From the NCBI GenBank assembly GCA_029891345.1, contig CM057009.1, positions 228,585,120 to 228,649,119 of the forward strand: a stretch of 64,000 nucleotides of DNA, written 5' to 3'. Under the pieces are notes generated by a model, which was given only the letters and a program-made list of their open reading frames with translations, was not told the DNA's origin and did no database searches. A program made the translations under genes and the position numbers. Positions 46,217 to 57,744 of this stretch are shown piece by piece (position 1 is the stretch's first letter; the number at the start of each line of letters is the position of its first letter). Origin of the DNA: Dryococelus australis. Lineage: Eukaryota > Arthropoda > Insecta > Phasmatodea > Phasmatidae.

Positions 46217-46736
46217 ATCCAGGTGTTACTCCATCACTGCTTTGCCAAAACAGCACCTCTCTGCAGGTTTATCTACCCCAACCGCAGCGGCACATCGTAA
46301 ACAATGACATTTGGTTTTTTGCTTTTTGGGATCCGCTATCCACAGACCTTGTTCTCATATCTTCTTTTCATTCCTGATTTTGAGGAGAGTCTTATACTCG
46401 GATTCAAAGGGGACTCCACCCTTAACAACCTGTCTGATATTGCTTATCCGCAACTTTTCCTCTAGATGATTCATGGTTTTTAGCTTTTCTTTAGTTGCCA
46501 TTGATTTCCCCTATACCTCTTTGGGTTAAATTAAGGTGGTTTTTCTACTGGTTTGGCACTTGCCCTGTACCACCTGCCACTCACTCACTTTCTTGGGGTA
46601 ATACCTGCCCCTTCTCCTTCTGTGCCTTCTGTTCTCTTGCTATTCCCGTAAAAGATTGTAGTTTTGGTACTGGTCTTGCAGACACCTTCCTAGGACTTGT
46701 CTGCTGTTCACAAACCTTCAAAATTTCCTTCAATCC

Positions 46737-47183
46737 TTAATTTTCTACTGTTAGTTCTACGATACTCACGAGCTGCAGTTCCAGCACGGCCTTCATCCTC
46801 ATCAGTCTTGGCATCATAAAGTTTGCCCATTCCGTGTTCAGTTCCTTTCTATTGTCTGTCGCATAATCGACCAACTCCTCCATTGCCCATGAGGTTTCAA
46901 ACTGTATCTCCTCATAATTGGGTGGCTTTTGTTCAGCAATCTGAGGGGGTTCTTTCACCTCATAAAAGTATTGAGAAGGAGTCTCCTTCTCAACAGCCAT
47001 TTCAGTTGTTTCACTGCTGCCACCATCAGCAGTACTCTTCTGACTGCATTCATAGCAGTCAGAATTCATTTTCTCCACCACCTTGTATTCTTGTCCCCAA
47101 ATCCAGGAGAAGACCTTTCTCATCCAAACTAACTCCTCTTTGTTTGGGACCATCACTAAGATCCAAACTGTACCTGGGTCCAA
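46737..47183 (-). pseudogene. LINE ORF1-like frame
   Basis: A 148-codon frame at the 5' end of the LINE, acidic and rich in Glu, ends with MMPRLMRMKAVLELQLVSI. It starts after VWILVMVPNKEELVWMRKVF. It lacks a recognisable RNA-recognition fold. Sequence further downstream, near 46,280-46,330, has a CHCLRCAA word that could belong to a zinc knuckle. It is assigned as ORF1 by position upstream of the endonuclease. Confidence 0.45.
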
Positions 47184-47545
47184 TATTCGCTCAACATTGT
47201 AGTTGGTCCTTTCTTTTTCTACTCAAATTGCCGGAGTCACTGCTGCCAGGAAACATTTCCTTTCCAAATTCGGACCTTGAAATGGCTTGGTAGGTGCCTC
47301 CTGGAACACTTCGAATCAGGATTCCTTCCTTGCACTGGCCAGACTGGTTTTTGAGGTCTCAACCTCTAAGGTTTTGTGCCACTGGCTGGGGCTAGTGGTT
47401 GTTGACCACTGCTCAAACCAGTGTTGTCTGTACACTTTTCTCCACTGCCCTCTATGTAGTTAAGGCATTTAGCAACATGCTACCAACAGAGCTGGTCGGT
47501 TAACTGATAGCCATAACTCGTTGTCCGCACCAGCCCTCACTAGGG

Positions 47546-48615
47546 GGGGGGGGGAACACCACACCTTTGTCCTTGAGTTAAAACCCAGGATAGTTAGGCA
47601 GGATGCCACAGTCAGGTTTCTGTAAGCCAAAGAGTCGTAATACACCACTCGTTTGCCACACTGCTCACACTTGCAGTGTGGGTTTTCTCAGGATAGTAAC
47701 CTGATAAATAATAACAATTATGTGAATAGTGTTTAATGTGAAAGGTGAAATAAATAACATCTCACATGAATGGGTCTTGACATGAAGGCGGGCATGGCTG
47801 ACCACCATCGACGGATGTGGTAATTGGAATAGCGGGCCTAATGTCAAGGGGTAGAAGACCTCTCCTCACAACCATGGCTGTGGGCTGGACCATGAATTTC
47901 TCGCTTCTAGCCTGAATATGTTTCATTTTTTCAAACATGCTTCTACGTTTCTAAATTTTCTGTCAAACATTTACAGAAATATGACATGTTTTAGGAAAGT
48001 ACAAACCAAATTCCTCGAGTAAACTGCATGTCAATGCGTAAATTTAATTGATGTCTTGTAATACCGAATTTTTATGTATCAATAAGTTTCATAAATATTC
48101 CGATTTAAAATATTCCATTTGTGATTGAAATATCCCATAAATTGCATATCATGTCTCATAACATGTGAAACATCTCAAATGTTTAACATGTGTGTCTTTT
48201 ACTGAATAAACTCTCATTACACATAATTAATATTACATTTAGTTACAAGTTTTGTGGTTGAGGTAGAAACATTATACAAGGTGATAAACAACTTATATTA
48301 ATTATATGTAGCAATAATATTATGTTGGTTAAATCTATATTGTTTCGTTAATTGCATTTGCAAACTATTTTACATGTGTCTTAATGGTTGGTAATTCTGG
48401 TGCTAGTCCAACTGTGTCAACAATAGCTTGCATATGCATCCTGGTGATAAGTAACATACCTATATTATCCAATTTGTCCAGAACATGAAAAACTAGAGCA
48501 TGGCCACTTATAGATATGTTGCCTGTAGATCTGTCCCGATTTAGTTTGAAACATGTTAACTAATAATTATTTAGTTTGTTAAAATCACTTTCATTGTTAA
48601 ATTCATCAGAATCTA
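47546..48615. other. AT-rich flank, no gene
   Basis: The 5' flank of the LINE holds short frames only. The composition turns AT-rich after 47,690. Confidence 0.4.
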
Positions 48616-48616
48616 G

Positions 48617-48785
48617 GGGTTGTGGTGGCTGAGCTGTTAGATTGTTCGTCTCGGCTTCATTCCCCAGTTGGGGCACTGCATGTACGAATCGTGCCATGGG
48701 CTTTCTCAGGGATCTCTTGCAGTATGACGTCTCACCCTGGTCGGCTCTCAAGACCCGTCCATATCTCTTCACTCAACTCGACCTT
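48617..48785 (+). mobile_element. tRNA-derived SINE, copy 1
   Basis: The head reads GTGGTGGCTGAGCTGTTAGA with an A-box-like TGGCTGAGCTGTTAG and a weak B-box (CTTCATTCCCC). The body shares GAATCGTGCCATGGG, TTTCTCAGGGATCTC and CTCAAGACC with the minus-strand copy at 57,745-58,003. This shared body identifies a SINE family and excludes a plain tRNA gene. Confidence 0.6.
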
Positions 48786-48789
48786 ATAG

Positions 48790-51520
48790 TATATTTAATT
48801 TTAGTAATGGCAATATGTAAGAACAAAATTCCCCATGTTCTCTCTCATAAACTACAATAATTTGTGATCAAGTATTAGAGAGAAGTCGGCATTAGCCTCG
48901 TACTTTGCATCAGCTATGACGAACTTATTTATGACAACTATTAAAAACCAATATTGGATTATCGACACAATATTTAAAAGAGTAGAGAATGCCAACTCTA
49001 ATTATAAGTAGTTTCAATGTAAGTAATTTTTATTTTCACATGGACATATATGTTTATATTACATACAACGAAATATTATAAAGACATTTCTGTTAGAGTA
49101 AAATTTTAGTGTTTAAATACAGGTTTTCGTAATATAAATGATGGTATTTTTCCATCACACATCTCATAAATAAAGGCTACCAACACTTTTAGTAACCTCA
49201 GGAATTCTAGAAGTGGTGAAACATTATAAGTATTTTCAATCCCCTTTTTTTTTGTACAGATTCGCATTTTTGAAATATATAGTTTTCTTGCAAGTCTGCA
49301 TTTTATGTACAGCTAACAAACGTAAAACTATGAACACTTATACTCATCACATGAGTAATAGATTAAATCGCATTAAATATTTATATTATTGATGTTACAC
49401 TTTCTTTTTGCATAATTCCTATTAGTAGAAAATTTCCTCTTTTAATGAAATTATATTGTCAAAAACATTTTTTTAAGGAATTCACACATCTTAAATTAAT
49501 TGTGGGTAGTGTTATTTCAATAAAAATAGTTTATAAGTGGTTTAAAAAAAGTGGTTCCACACTGTTAAATCACGTGCAATTGGATCTGGTCATTTAATGC
49601 AAGGAAACACAGAAGTTTCGTTTTCAAAGCTTATATTTTACAAAAGGTGCCAGGATTTTATTATACACTCACAGACATCACACACTCTCACAAAAGCTAT
49701 TAGATTGTATTACACATCAGAAATTAAACATTGATAGCATATAACATACACAATAAATACATACATTTTGATTACACTTACATATAAGTAGTCAGTAAAC
49801 CAACACGACACTTCAAGAAAGTACAGGCTGCACCAGAAGGTACTTACACCTTGAGATTGTAAGACATATACAGTTAATCAACTAAATACACAACTGTCAA
49901 CTGAAGGATGTACAGAATGCATCACAGAGATCAAGAGCCTTGAAAAATTATAAGTTGTATCACAATTAACCAGGTTACCTACATACATTTAAACATTTTA
50001 AATACATAAGTCAATGACAATACAAACATGCAAAACTGGGGATGTAAAACTCAATTCCACGATTCCTCGATACCTGCAATTCTTGAAGACTATTATAATC
50101 GATAATCGAAAGATAAAGAATCTAAGCATTAAAACCTGATTCCTACAAATACATAACCTATCACTAGAGGCACGATTTTGAAAATCGCGATAAAACAAAA
50201 TAACACCTAAATACAAGTTCACATGGAAAATAACACAAAAAAAAGTGTGATTTCTCACGAAATGAGCTTTCTCCAAAAGAAATTAACTCTTTTCCTATAT
50301 TATATCACGAATTTACTTTGATACTGTAAAAATCAAGAGACGCAAGTGTCAGGGGAATATTGAAAAATTCCTGAGATAAAAAAATTCTCGATTTCGCCTC
50401 GAGACAATTTTTAAAACTCCCAAATCTTAGTTCTAAATGCAACAAAACACATAAATACATTTTTTTTATTAAACTAAATTTAAACAGACATTCCAAAGAT
50501 TACACAAGCAGTAAAACATGTAGTTCCAGACTATTTGACAACAAAACACCTCCAATTGTGCAAAGTGAGCACTCACAACTCGAATGTGTGCAGTAATCTA
50601 TGGCTGCCACTTGTTTACTAACATTGACGGGTGTGCATGAAACGTATCTGTGATATCTAAATTGACACATTAAAACAGACTGTTTAATTAAATATCTAGT
50701 CACATAAATTATGGAAGATGCTGCAGCCGATGTAAAAGACCATAAAATGTCTAACATTTGGACATTTTATGTAAAGATAAAAGTGCAAAGCCGAGTGTAA
50801 AATATGCAAGAAATTAATACAAACACAGACAATAACTCATCTGAGAAGACTTTTTTTTAAAGAATGCAAATGATATTTATATTACATGGATACTGCTTGG
50901 CTAGTTTATGTATGTAGTTCATAATTCCCTGTATTAAAATACATTAGTGTAAATAATATTTTTTTAAACTTCTTTGCATTTCCAGAAAAATTGTTTGTGA
51001 ATTTACAAAAATGATAGCGTATTTTAAAATTGGAGCATGTTAAATAATTACTGCTTTAAAAAAAATTCTATGTATATTTAAACCAGATTATACTAATTTG
51101 TATCATATTTATGACATTATCGGTGGAGAAATGACTTATGAAAAAAGAGATTTGTACAAATTGTTCGAATGAAGAATATGGTTTTATAACATTAGATTTG
51201 AGTAGCAAAAATTAATATGAGAAGTACAGAAATAAAATTAAAGATTTTATAAATTAATAACTACATCTCGCAACTAGATATTTAAAATGCCCTTCTCTTT
51301 AAAACATGAGTATTTTTGCTATTTGCCTCGCCGCAATAGTCGAGGAAAGATATAACACATGCAGACACTCGCCAACCTTGACGTGCACATCATGTTGCTA
51401 TCAGCAAACTATTGTACAAACAGGAAAAAATGTTTGTAAACTGCTGCTATTTAGTAGCAGAACATTCAACACTCGGCTGTAGTGACTTGCGATAAGATGT
51501 CTACAATTCATCACGTCGAG
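48790..51520. other. AT-rich spacer, no gene
   Basis: Nothing beyond short frames and A/T tracts was recognised. No repeats of note were seen by eye. Confidence 0.4.
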
Positions 51521-51524
51521 CATC

Positions 51525-51615
51525 TCTACACATTGGCTCAATAGCTAGATGATTGGCTTTTAAACACAAGTTTCTTGGGTTAGAATACCCAAGTTGATCA
51601 AAATTTGAGCCAAAA
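51525..51615 (+). mobile_element. tRNA-like SINE head
   Basis: TTGGCTCAATAGCTAGATGA resembles a tRNA A-box and D-arm. GGGTTAGAATACCC, about 45 bp downstream, resembles a B-box and T-arm (GGGTTCGAATCCC) with its self-complementary ends. The intervening stretch is the right length for an anticodon arm. It is not a functional tRNA by eye, since the acceptor arm does not pair. It is likely the head of a second SINE family. Confidence 0.4.
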
Positions 51616-51719
51616 TACAAAAAAATAATAATTTCCTCATGCTCCTACTTTAATATAGGAGTAGTTAACGAAATAATATGGTACTTTTCAAGGTCCAGAA
51701 AATAGTAGTCTCTATATTT

Positions 51720-52000
51720 CACAGTATTATATCAGATGAACAGCTGGAGTGGTCCCAGCTGGTGAAAGCACCACACCATCAGACAGAGAGTACCAAGAAA
51801 CAAAATAAATAATTAAAAATGGAAACTTCCCATCATATCACTTAAAAAAATAGGATCATAGGCCAGCCAGTGGTGAGATGGGAAGTTCTCCAAATGGAGT
51901 TTTGATAGCATCAAAATCAGGCAGTAAAATTATAAAAACGTCCCTGGCGAGGCATTAAGTAGCTCATAAAACTAATAAAAAATGTCTCAGGTGCCACATT
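51720..52000. other. spacer with a short inverted repeat
   Basis: GGAAACTTCCCATC near 51,821 and GATGGGAAGTTCTCC near 51,878 are almost exact reverse complements with a loop of about 45 bp. No gene is present. Confidence 0.4.
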
Positions 52001-52129
52001 AGGTTGCTTGCAAACCTTTTGTAATTTTTAAAGAAGATAAACTTAAGATTTTTATTCTTGTTTTATTATAAAACATAAAGAATGTCTGCCAGACACCCTT
52101 AAGAAGTAATGAGTAATGTGCTATTAAAA

Positions 52130-53000
52130 TTCAGAAAACATCAGTTTTATTAATTCAGATTTATGAGAATTACCAAATCCTAACTGTTTTACATATATTT
52201 TATTATATTTAGTTTTTAAAACTTTTGCTACCAAATATCCATCAGAATAGTAAGTTTTCATTATTTTATATTCATAAAAACCACCTTTTATTTCTTCGCC
52301 ATTGATATCTTTAAGTTTTTAAGTAGGCATATCATAATTAAACTATACAAATAGTAAATAATTATATTGTCAGTTGTTTAAGTTTGCTAACAAGGACAAT
52401 ATCACCTACTTTGTATTTCGGTTTAGTAAACATCTTCACAAAATCTTGTTGTCTGAATTTTCTTCATTTTTTTAGTACTTAAATTGGTTTCTTACCAATA
52501 GTTCTACATTTTGTATTTTTTTTCTTTTACTAATTCATTAAATATATTTACCCATTTATAATGGCCATTTAAATAAAAGGTTTCCTACATTTTATTTTAC
52601 ATTGTGCGATTAAATATTTCTACAAAACTTGCTTTTAGTTCACAGAATGTAGGATAGTTATTGATGATATATTATTGTATAAATTATTTGAATATTTTAT
52701 TATACAATTCAAAGCCATTATTCTTTGTATATTATGTGGTTTTCTTTTTATCAATATACACACTAAACAATTTACCACATTTTTAGCTGTTTTATTTTTA
52801 TAGGTACAGCAAATGCATATTTAAAAAAAATCAATAATAATTGTCATAATATACTTAGATCCATTATCGATATGTGATATGCCATTTAAATCACCAGTAT
52901 CCATCTTAACAAGATAAAATTGCCATAAATTATTAATTCCATATTTTATTACTTTTCTTCTTGGAATATTTTTTTTGGTTTTTGTTTAATTCATTGATTA
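52130..53000 (-). pseudogene. Polinton 3 integrase (fossil)
   Basis: On the minus strand: SKYIMTIIIDF-like and KYAFAVPIK near 52,800 (first-Asp block), a KASFVEIFNRTM-like block near 52,630 (Glu block) and, near 52,290, INGEEIKGGFYEYKI then YSDGYLVAKVLK. The last two are the hallmark of the C-terminal chromodomain-like part of Polinton integrases (family: GE.IKG.FYE.EL ... YLVEKVLK). Broken throughout; no long frame remains. Confidence 0.7.
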
Positions 53001-53099
53001 TTCCTTCTCTTACAATGGGCAGAATATTTTTATGATGATATATTATAATTACATATCTAATATTTAATTTTCTGAACTAATCATCCACTTACATATTTT

Positions 53100-53870
53100 C
53101 ATTTTTATATTGTACTTTTTAGTAACTTTGTTACACTTTTTGAAGTATTCTCCATTTAATAGTAAAAAAAAATAGTAAATTCTTATATTTCACGAATATT
53201 TCTATTGTAGTCTACATTCCATCAATATAAATAGATATTTTATTTTTTTTTAAGTTAAAAACTCATGTCTGTTAACATCAAAATGCTTTTGTAGTTCCCT
53301 TATTAACAGTCACATTATTATGCGGTAAATAATCACTAATTTTTTATAAACAGTACATTAAATAAAAAAGGAAAGAAAATTACACCATTATCGAAGTGGA
53401 AAACATTATTATTTTTATTTCACTTTCCAGCGAAATAAAACACATGAGAATTTTCTTTCCTACTATTTTCAACTTACGAGTTTAAATTTTTTTAATTTGA
53501 ACATATAATTCTTTATTAAAAACTTTTTGGTTCTAATTAACAAGTGTATCAGAATAATTCAAAATTGATTGGTAATTTTTGCAATTTATTAGCTATTTCT
53601 AAACAAAAAAAATATTTCATTGATTGCATCTTTACCAGCTATAGGATAATCCATATTATTAAATATATGATTTTAAATAGAAGCATTATCTGCTGTATAA
53701 ACAATAACTTTACTAATTTGATCATGCAAAGCAGAAACAAAAACATTGTATTTTGAATTTAGTTATGTTTTTAAAGTAATAGTTTTGTATGTTGAATCTA
53801 CATATTTTTTTAAAGCACAATCTGAAGCAATAGTTTAGTATTTTAAATCTATATATTTTTATAAATCATA
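53100..53870 (-). pseudogene. Polinton 3 coding-like region, gene not assigned
   Basis: The minus strand reads SKYNVFVSALHDQISKVIVY and DYPIAGKDAINEIFF near 53,600-53,740, which looks like decayed protein sequence. I do not recognise the family. Its position between integrase and protease suggests another Polinton gene, perhaps a minor capsid protein. Confidence 0.3.
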
Positions 53871-54270
53871 GGTGTTAGTATCAAAGTTTTTATTTAAAAA
53901 TTGATCAATGTTTTCCAAAATATATCCATCATTTAATAGTAAAATAATTATATCATGAAACCTAAAACCTGTCGAAAAAAGATATAAAGCAATTAAACAT
54001 AGATGTCCACATATAACTGAATTAATAATCTAAATTGGGTTGTCATTGTAATAAATATTTCTATTTTTGGTAATTAATTAAATTACTAGGAATATTGCCT
54101 CCAAATGAATCAAAATAGTAAACACCATAATTTTCTTTAAAATAACAAGTACAATGAGTCAAAATTAACCACATCACATTCATTTATGAATCCTTTTTGG
54201 TAATTCATCAATCATAAACATTTCTGAAATTTTTAAAATGTATTATTTTTTTTCATATTTTGCAATATCA
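53870..54270 (-). pseudogene. Polinton 3 adenain-like cysteine protease (fossil)
   Basis: Short blocks match the adenovirus-type maturation protease found in Polintons: NYGVYYFDSFGG near 54,120, and ICGHLCLIALYLFSTGFRFH near 53,990, where C-G-x-x-C/x-x-x-L-Y is the catalytic cysteine block. In the family this enzyme processes capsid precursors. It lies between the integrase and PLA2-like genes. The sequence is broken. Confidence 0.65.
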
Positions 54271-54279
54271 AAATAAGAT

Positions 54280-54755
54280 AATAGTAGTATGTTAATTTTT
54301 TTCTGCCTCCGCCTTTTGTGCAACTAAACCACCTCATTTATTTTCCATTGCTAAATTATGACTCTGTTGTTCTTCTAATTCTTTTTCATTTTTTCATTTT
54401 TGTTTGTTCAAAACAATGATAAATTACACTAGCTCCTCTAGATAAAGCTCCAATTATGGCTGAAACTTTAATTACATAACAATCATAAAAAAGTCACCAT
54501 GATGTAACCCATTTCCAGATTTTTCATTTAATATTTTTTACTATTAGTATTGGCAAAGTTAATTTGAATCCTCTGCCTTCCTTTCATTTTATATTTCTTC
54601 TCTCAAGAATATATTTTGTAAAAAATGTATCGATACACAAATCTCTTAATTGATCAATGGGTATACCAAAAGTTTAATTTATATCATTTAAAATGATTAA
54701 AAAATATATAATTTAATTAATTTTAATACTCCAGCCTATTTTTTTCTAATCATAG
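54280..54755 (-). pseudogene. Polinton 3 coding-like region beside PLA2 copy
   Basis: The minus strand gives VSAIIGALSRGASVIYH near 54,440 and DQLRDLCIDTFFTKYILERR near 54,620. The second block may continue the PLA2-like protein; the first may be a small membrane or core-associated protein. Neither is assigned with confidence. Confidence 0.3.
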
Positions 54756-54763
54756 TTGAAGCA

Positions 54764-55030
54764 ACAGCTGCAAAAACAATTTTTTCACTAATTGGAGTAT
54801 CTTTTTCTATCATAATGTCTTTTGCTTCTTTTTGTAAATGTTTGTCATCTTTATGTCAATATTTTAAATTTTTATGATCTCTATAAGTAATATCATGATA
54901 TTTACATGCTTCATCTTATTTATTTATTTCAATGTCTCCTTTTCCCAATCTTTTGTTTAACTTTGTAAATGGACCACAATAATTATAACCTGGCAAATTC
55001 ATTTCAGGAAAAATTCAAATTGTTTAATAC
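54764..55030 (-). pseudogene. PLA2-like domain, left copy (Polinton 3)
   Basis: The minus strand reads MNLPGYNYCGPFTKLNKRLG, then DEACKYHDITYRDHKN. This matches the parvovirus-VP1-type phospholipase A2 fold, with a Y-x-G-P-x calcium-loop-like block and the H-D catalytic pair in D-x-A-C-x-x-H-D-x-x-Y. Such domains are known in densoviruses and some arthropod Polintons/adintoviruses, where they help virions leave endosomes. It lies beside the protease gene. Fossil. Confidence 0.65.
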
Positions 55031-55085
55031 CTTATTAAATATTTATTTTCCATAACATTCTGAATACATATAAAAAAGAATGTGG

Positions 55086-55086
55086 A

Positions 55087-55161
<75 letters not shown>

Positions 55162-55162
55162 C
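55086..55162 (+). repeat. (AT)n microsatellite at palindrome center
   Basis: An almost pure TA repeat of about 70 bp. The repeat interval is flanked on both sides by GGAATATAT / ATATATTCC, itself self-complementary. A second, shorter (AT)n lies at 55,482-55,498, just beyond the right arm. Confidence 0.9.
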
Positions 55163-55234
55163 ACATTCTTTTTTGGAATTCAGAACGTTATGGAAAACAA
55201 ATATTTAATAAGGTATTAAACATTTGAATTTTTC

Positions 55235-55481
55235 CTGAAATGAATTTGCCAGGTTATAATTATTGTGGTCCATTTACAAAGTTAAACAAAAGATTGGGAA
55301 AAGGAGACATTGAAATAAATAAATAAGATGAAGCATGTAAATATCATGATATTACTTATAGAGATCATAAAAATTTAAAATATTGACATAAGGCTGACAA
55401 ACATTTACAAAAAGAAGCAAAAGACATTATGATAGAAAAAGATACTCCAATTAGTGAAAAAATTGTTTTTGCAGCTGTTGC
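55235..55481 (+). pseudogene. PLA2-like domain, right copy (Polinton 3)
   Basis: This is the same PLA2-like sequence as the left copy but on the plus strand, as part of the palindrome. The block with the H-D pair is present. The copy ends at GCAGCTGTTGC and is followed by an (AT)n run, so it is truncated at the palindrome edge. Confidence 0.65.
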
Positions 55482-55499
55482 TATATATATATATATAAT

Positions 55500-56120
55500 A
55501 TCAATTTTCTAACATCGCCCATCCAAATGTATTCTTTTGGTAAAATATTGTAATGCCTTTCCACAGATATAGCAGTTCTTGGAGAAATCATTCTATCAGG
55601 TGTGTTTGGCATTGATCTTGATCTTGGTTATTTTATAAAAGTATCATAATTTGGTATAATTATATTTGTGGACTTAGACTTTTATTCGAGTTTATATTAA
55701 TTTTTGAATTATATTCTTAGAATGCTGCATTGGATACTCAATAAATATTTCTGTAATTTTTATGTCATTATCTGCTTATTCATCTTGAAGATCTGATTGT
55801 TTATTTTATGTTAAATTAGAAAGCCCTTCTGTAAGTTCATTTTTTTTTCATCTTTAACAAGAAGTTTACTACAGTGTATCATTACTTTTGTGTCGCCAAT
55901 CTAAAAATTATGCTGATCTCCTCGTAAACCATGTGTTTTAATAACATTATTTCTTTTGAATTTTCTTTTCCGAGATTTATAGTAGAGTTTGCTACATCAT
56001 GTGTCAAATCTTTTAGGAATGCATTTTTACATTTGTTCTTCCGAATAAGCGTTTTATATGCTGAAAATAATTCTCTTTCATGTGATGTTACTTCTGGTGT
56101 TATTGGATAATCCAAAATTT
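55500..56120 (-). pseudogene. Polinton 3 coding-like region, gene not assigned
   Basis: The minus-strand frame 55,882-56,115 (77 codons) reads MDYPITPEVTSHERELFSAY, then LKDLTHDVANSTINLGKE and HMVYEEISIIFRLA, a helix-rich pattern. Further downstream, near 55,600, there is TPDRMISPRTAISVERHY and PKEYIWMGDV-like sequence. I could not name a family. The position between PLA2 and capsid regions suggests a Polinton structural or accessory gene. Confidence 0.35.
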
Positions 56121-56399
56121 TTGATGCTACTGGAACTAGGGTCGTTATTGAATTTCTATTGTTTTAAATTACTTATTTTACTTTTTTACGAATATTTTGT
56201 AATTCATCAATTAATGGTAGCTGATTCACCTTATTTTTTCTACTTTGTAATTATTATTATAATTTTTTGCAATTTTCAATTAGTAGTTTTACAGGAGAAA
56301 CTTCCTTTGATAAATCTCTCATTTATATTTATAATGAGGTCTTATAAATAAGTACTGAGAGTTTTGAGAGATAAACTTTTACTTCAACATACCAAACTA

Positions 56400-57560
56400 G
56401 GGGGGATTTTAATATTTACAATAATAGAATTGTATTTGATATTCTTATCGGTGATAGATTTTATTTTCCAAATGACAGTTATGTTTATGAACAATATATG
56501 TTACTAAAGAGAGGTAAAGAAGGAAATGAAGCAAAATATGAAGATACGGATAGTATTAATGATTGTTCTAACTTTTTCCTTTTGAGTTTTCTAAAGTAGA
56601 AATCTCAAAACATTTCAATATTATTGAAGGTTTTTATGATCCAGGTATAACATCAACAATAATGAATAATTTGTTGAGATCACCTAGTGAACAACATTAT
56701 TTAGAAGGTGCTGGTGTTGATAATAAATATAGAGTAATATATATTGATAGTGATAAAAAAAACTAAATAAAACTATCCACTAAGTTATGTTTGGTTTTAT
56801 TTGTGATAATAACGAAATTTACTTGAAAGGTGGTTTAAAAATTACTTTTATTCGTATTACTTCTGATAACAATTGTATATTTATATTTTTTTAAACTCTG
56901 GATGCTGAGGGCAAAGTTGTTGAATACGAATATAATACGGCCATTGCAATTAAAGAAAAAATATTAAATATCCTAAATTTCATATTAGTTTTAATTATTG
57001 GTACTTTTAAGAAAAAGAAGTTCCTGTTGTATCAACTTTTTTTAACTTTGATACAATAGATCATTGTAATAATTTACAATTTGACATGCCTGATTTTGCA
57101 ATTGTAGGATTTCAAATTAACATACAAATCTAGCTGCATAGTATAAACATGCTGCTATTTTTATTACTCTAATGTAAGAAATATTTACATTATAAATGGA
57201 CGAAATTAAATTTTCCAAAACTTAATTGGAATCTAAATGTTGAAAATGGTCTTTGTTTTAAACAATTTCTTCCTTATAATGATTTAAGAAGTTCAAAATC
57301 AAAACTGTATACTATATTTATAAATATTGAACTATATTATAAGCCATCTATGAACTTTGATGGAGGTTTCAATTATTATTTATTTTGGGGGCGAAGACCA
57401 TTATATGTTATTGATTGTTTATATAGAAAAACAACTGCAGTTAAAGATACAAACTAATGTAAAAATTAGTATGAATTTTAATAAAGCTACTGCAGCAAAA
57501 TAATTTGTTATTTTGTTCTAATGAGCCAAAGGAATCTAACTTATGATTATTTTAAAGAAA
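56400..57560 (+). pseudogene. Polinton 3 capsid-like region (fossil)
   Basis: On the plus strand: NNRIVFDILIGDRFYFPNDS near 56,430, GGLKITFIRITSDNNCIF near 56,830, NFDHCNL-like sequence near 57,055 (FFNFDTIDHCNNLQFD), and YNDLRSS near 57,280, with RRPLYVIDCLYRKTTAVKDT near 57,390. The last two and the SDNNC block match my memory of the large capsid-related protein of insect Polintons (family: R.DNN.I ... YPY.DL.LDF ... FVIDCSRQNESIK). The major capsid protein of the group has a double jelly-roll fold. Heavily broken. Confidence 0.55.
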
Positions 57561-57744
57561 CGATTACTGAGGATATATAATTAATTTAAGATAATAAATG
57601 GAGCATACTAATTTATCAGATAGTTTAAAACTAAAACTAATACGTCTTAACGTATAGTTAAATGGTTACATCTTTTAAAACTTTTATAAATGCTTGGATC
57701 TATAATTGAGTAGTTTTATAGATTAAAAAATTATTTTGTTAACC

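Larger units (their letters stand above)
42765..47545 (-). mobile_element. R1-like LINE, nearly full length, RT core missing
   Basis: Reading on the minus strand there are ORF1 (47,183-46,380), ORF2 with an endonuclease (46,216-45,650), a linker (45,592-45,161), the end of RT (45,140-44,760), a post-RT region (44,654-44,400) and a C-terminal CCHC-type motif (44,376-44,140). This order matches R1-clade non-LTR retrotransposons. The segment of about 250 residues that should hold the RT fingers and palm is absent: the pre-RT linker runs into the RT C-terminal part within about 60 bp. Poly-G tracts lie close to both ends (42,769 and 47,545). The copy is decayed and cannot be active. Confidence 0.75.
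54761..55481. repeat. near-perfect palindrome, arms about 340 bp
   Basis: The left arm (54,761 to about 55,100) and the right arm (about 55,142 to 55,481) are reverse complements around a center at 55,121. GCAACAGCTGC at the left end pairs with GCAGCTGTTGC at the right end. Only a few mismatches and small indels separate the arms, including an extra base pair of runs near the AT core. The core is an (AT)n stretch. Both arms carry the PLA2-like sequence. Confidence 0.85.

Noticed and set aside
46823-47293. 156-codon plus-strand frame
   Set aside because: It is antisense to LINE ORF1, Pro/Ser-rich from reversed Glu/Lys codons, with no domain.
55086-55162. (AT)n cruciform as a terminator or origin
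   Set aside because: It is explained as the center of a palindromic duplication plus microsatellite; nothing else indicates replication or termination function.
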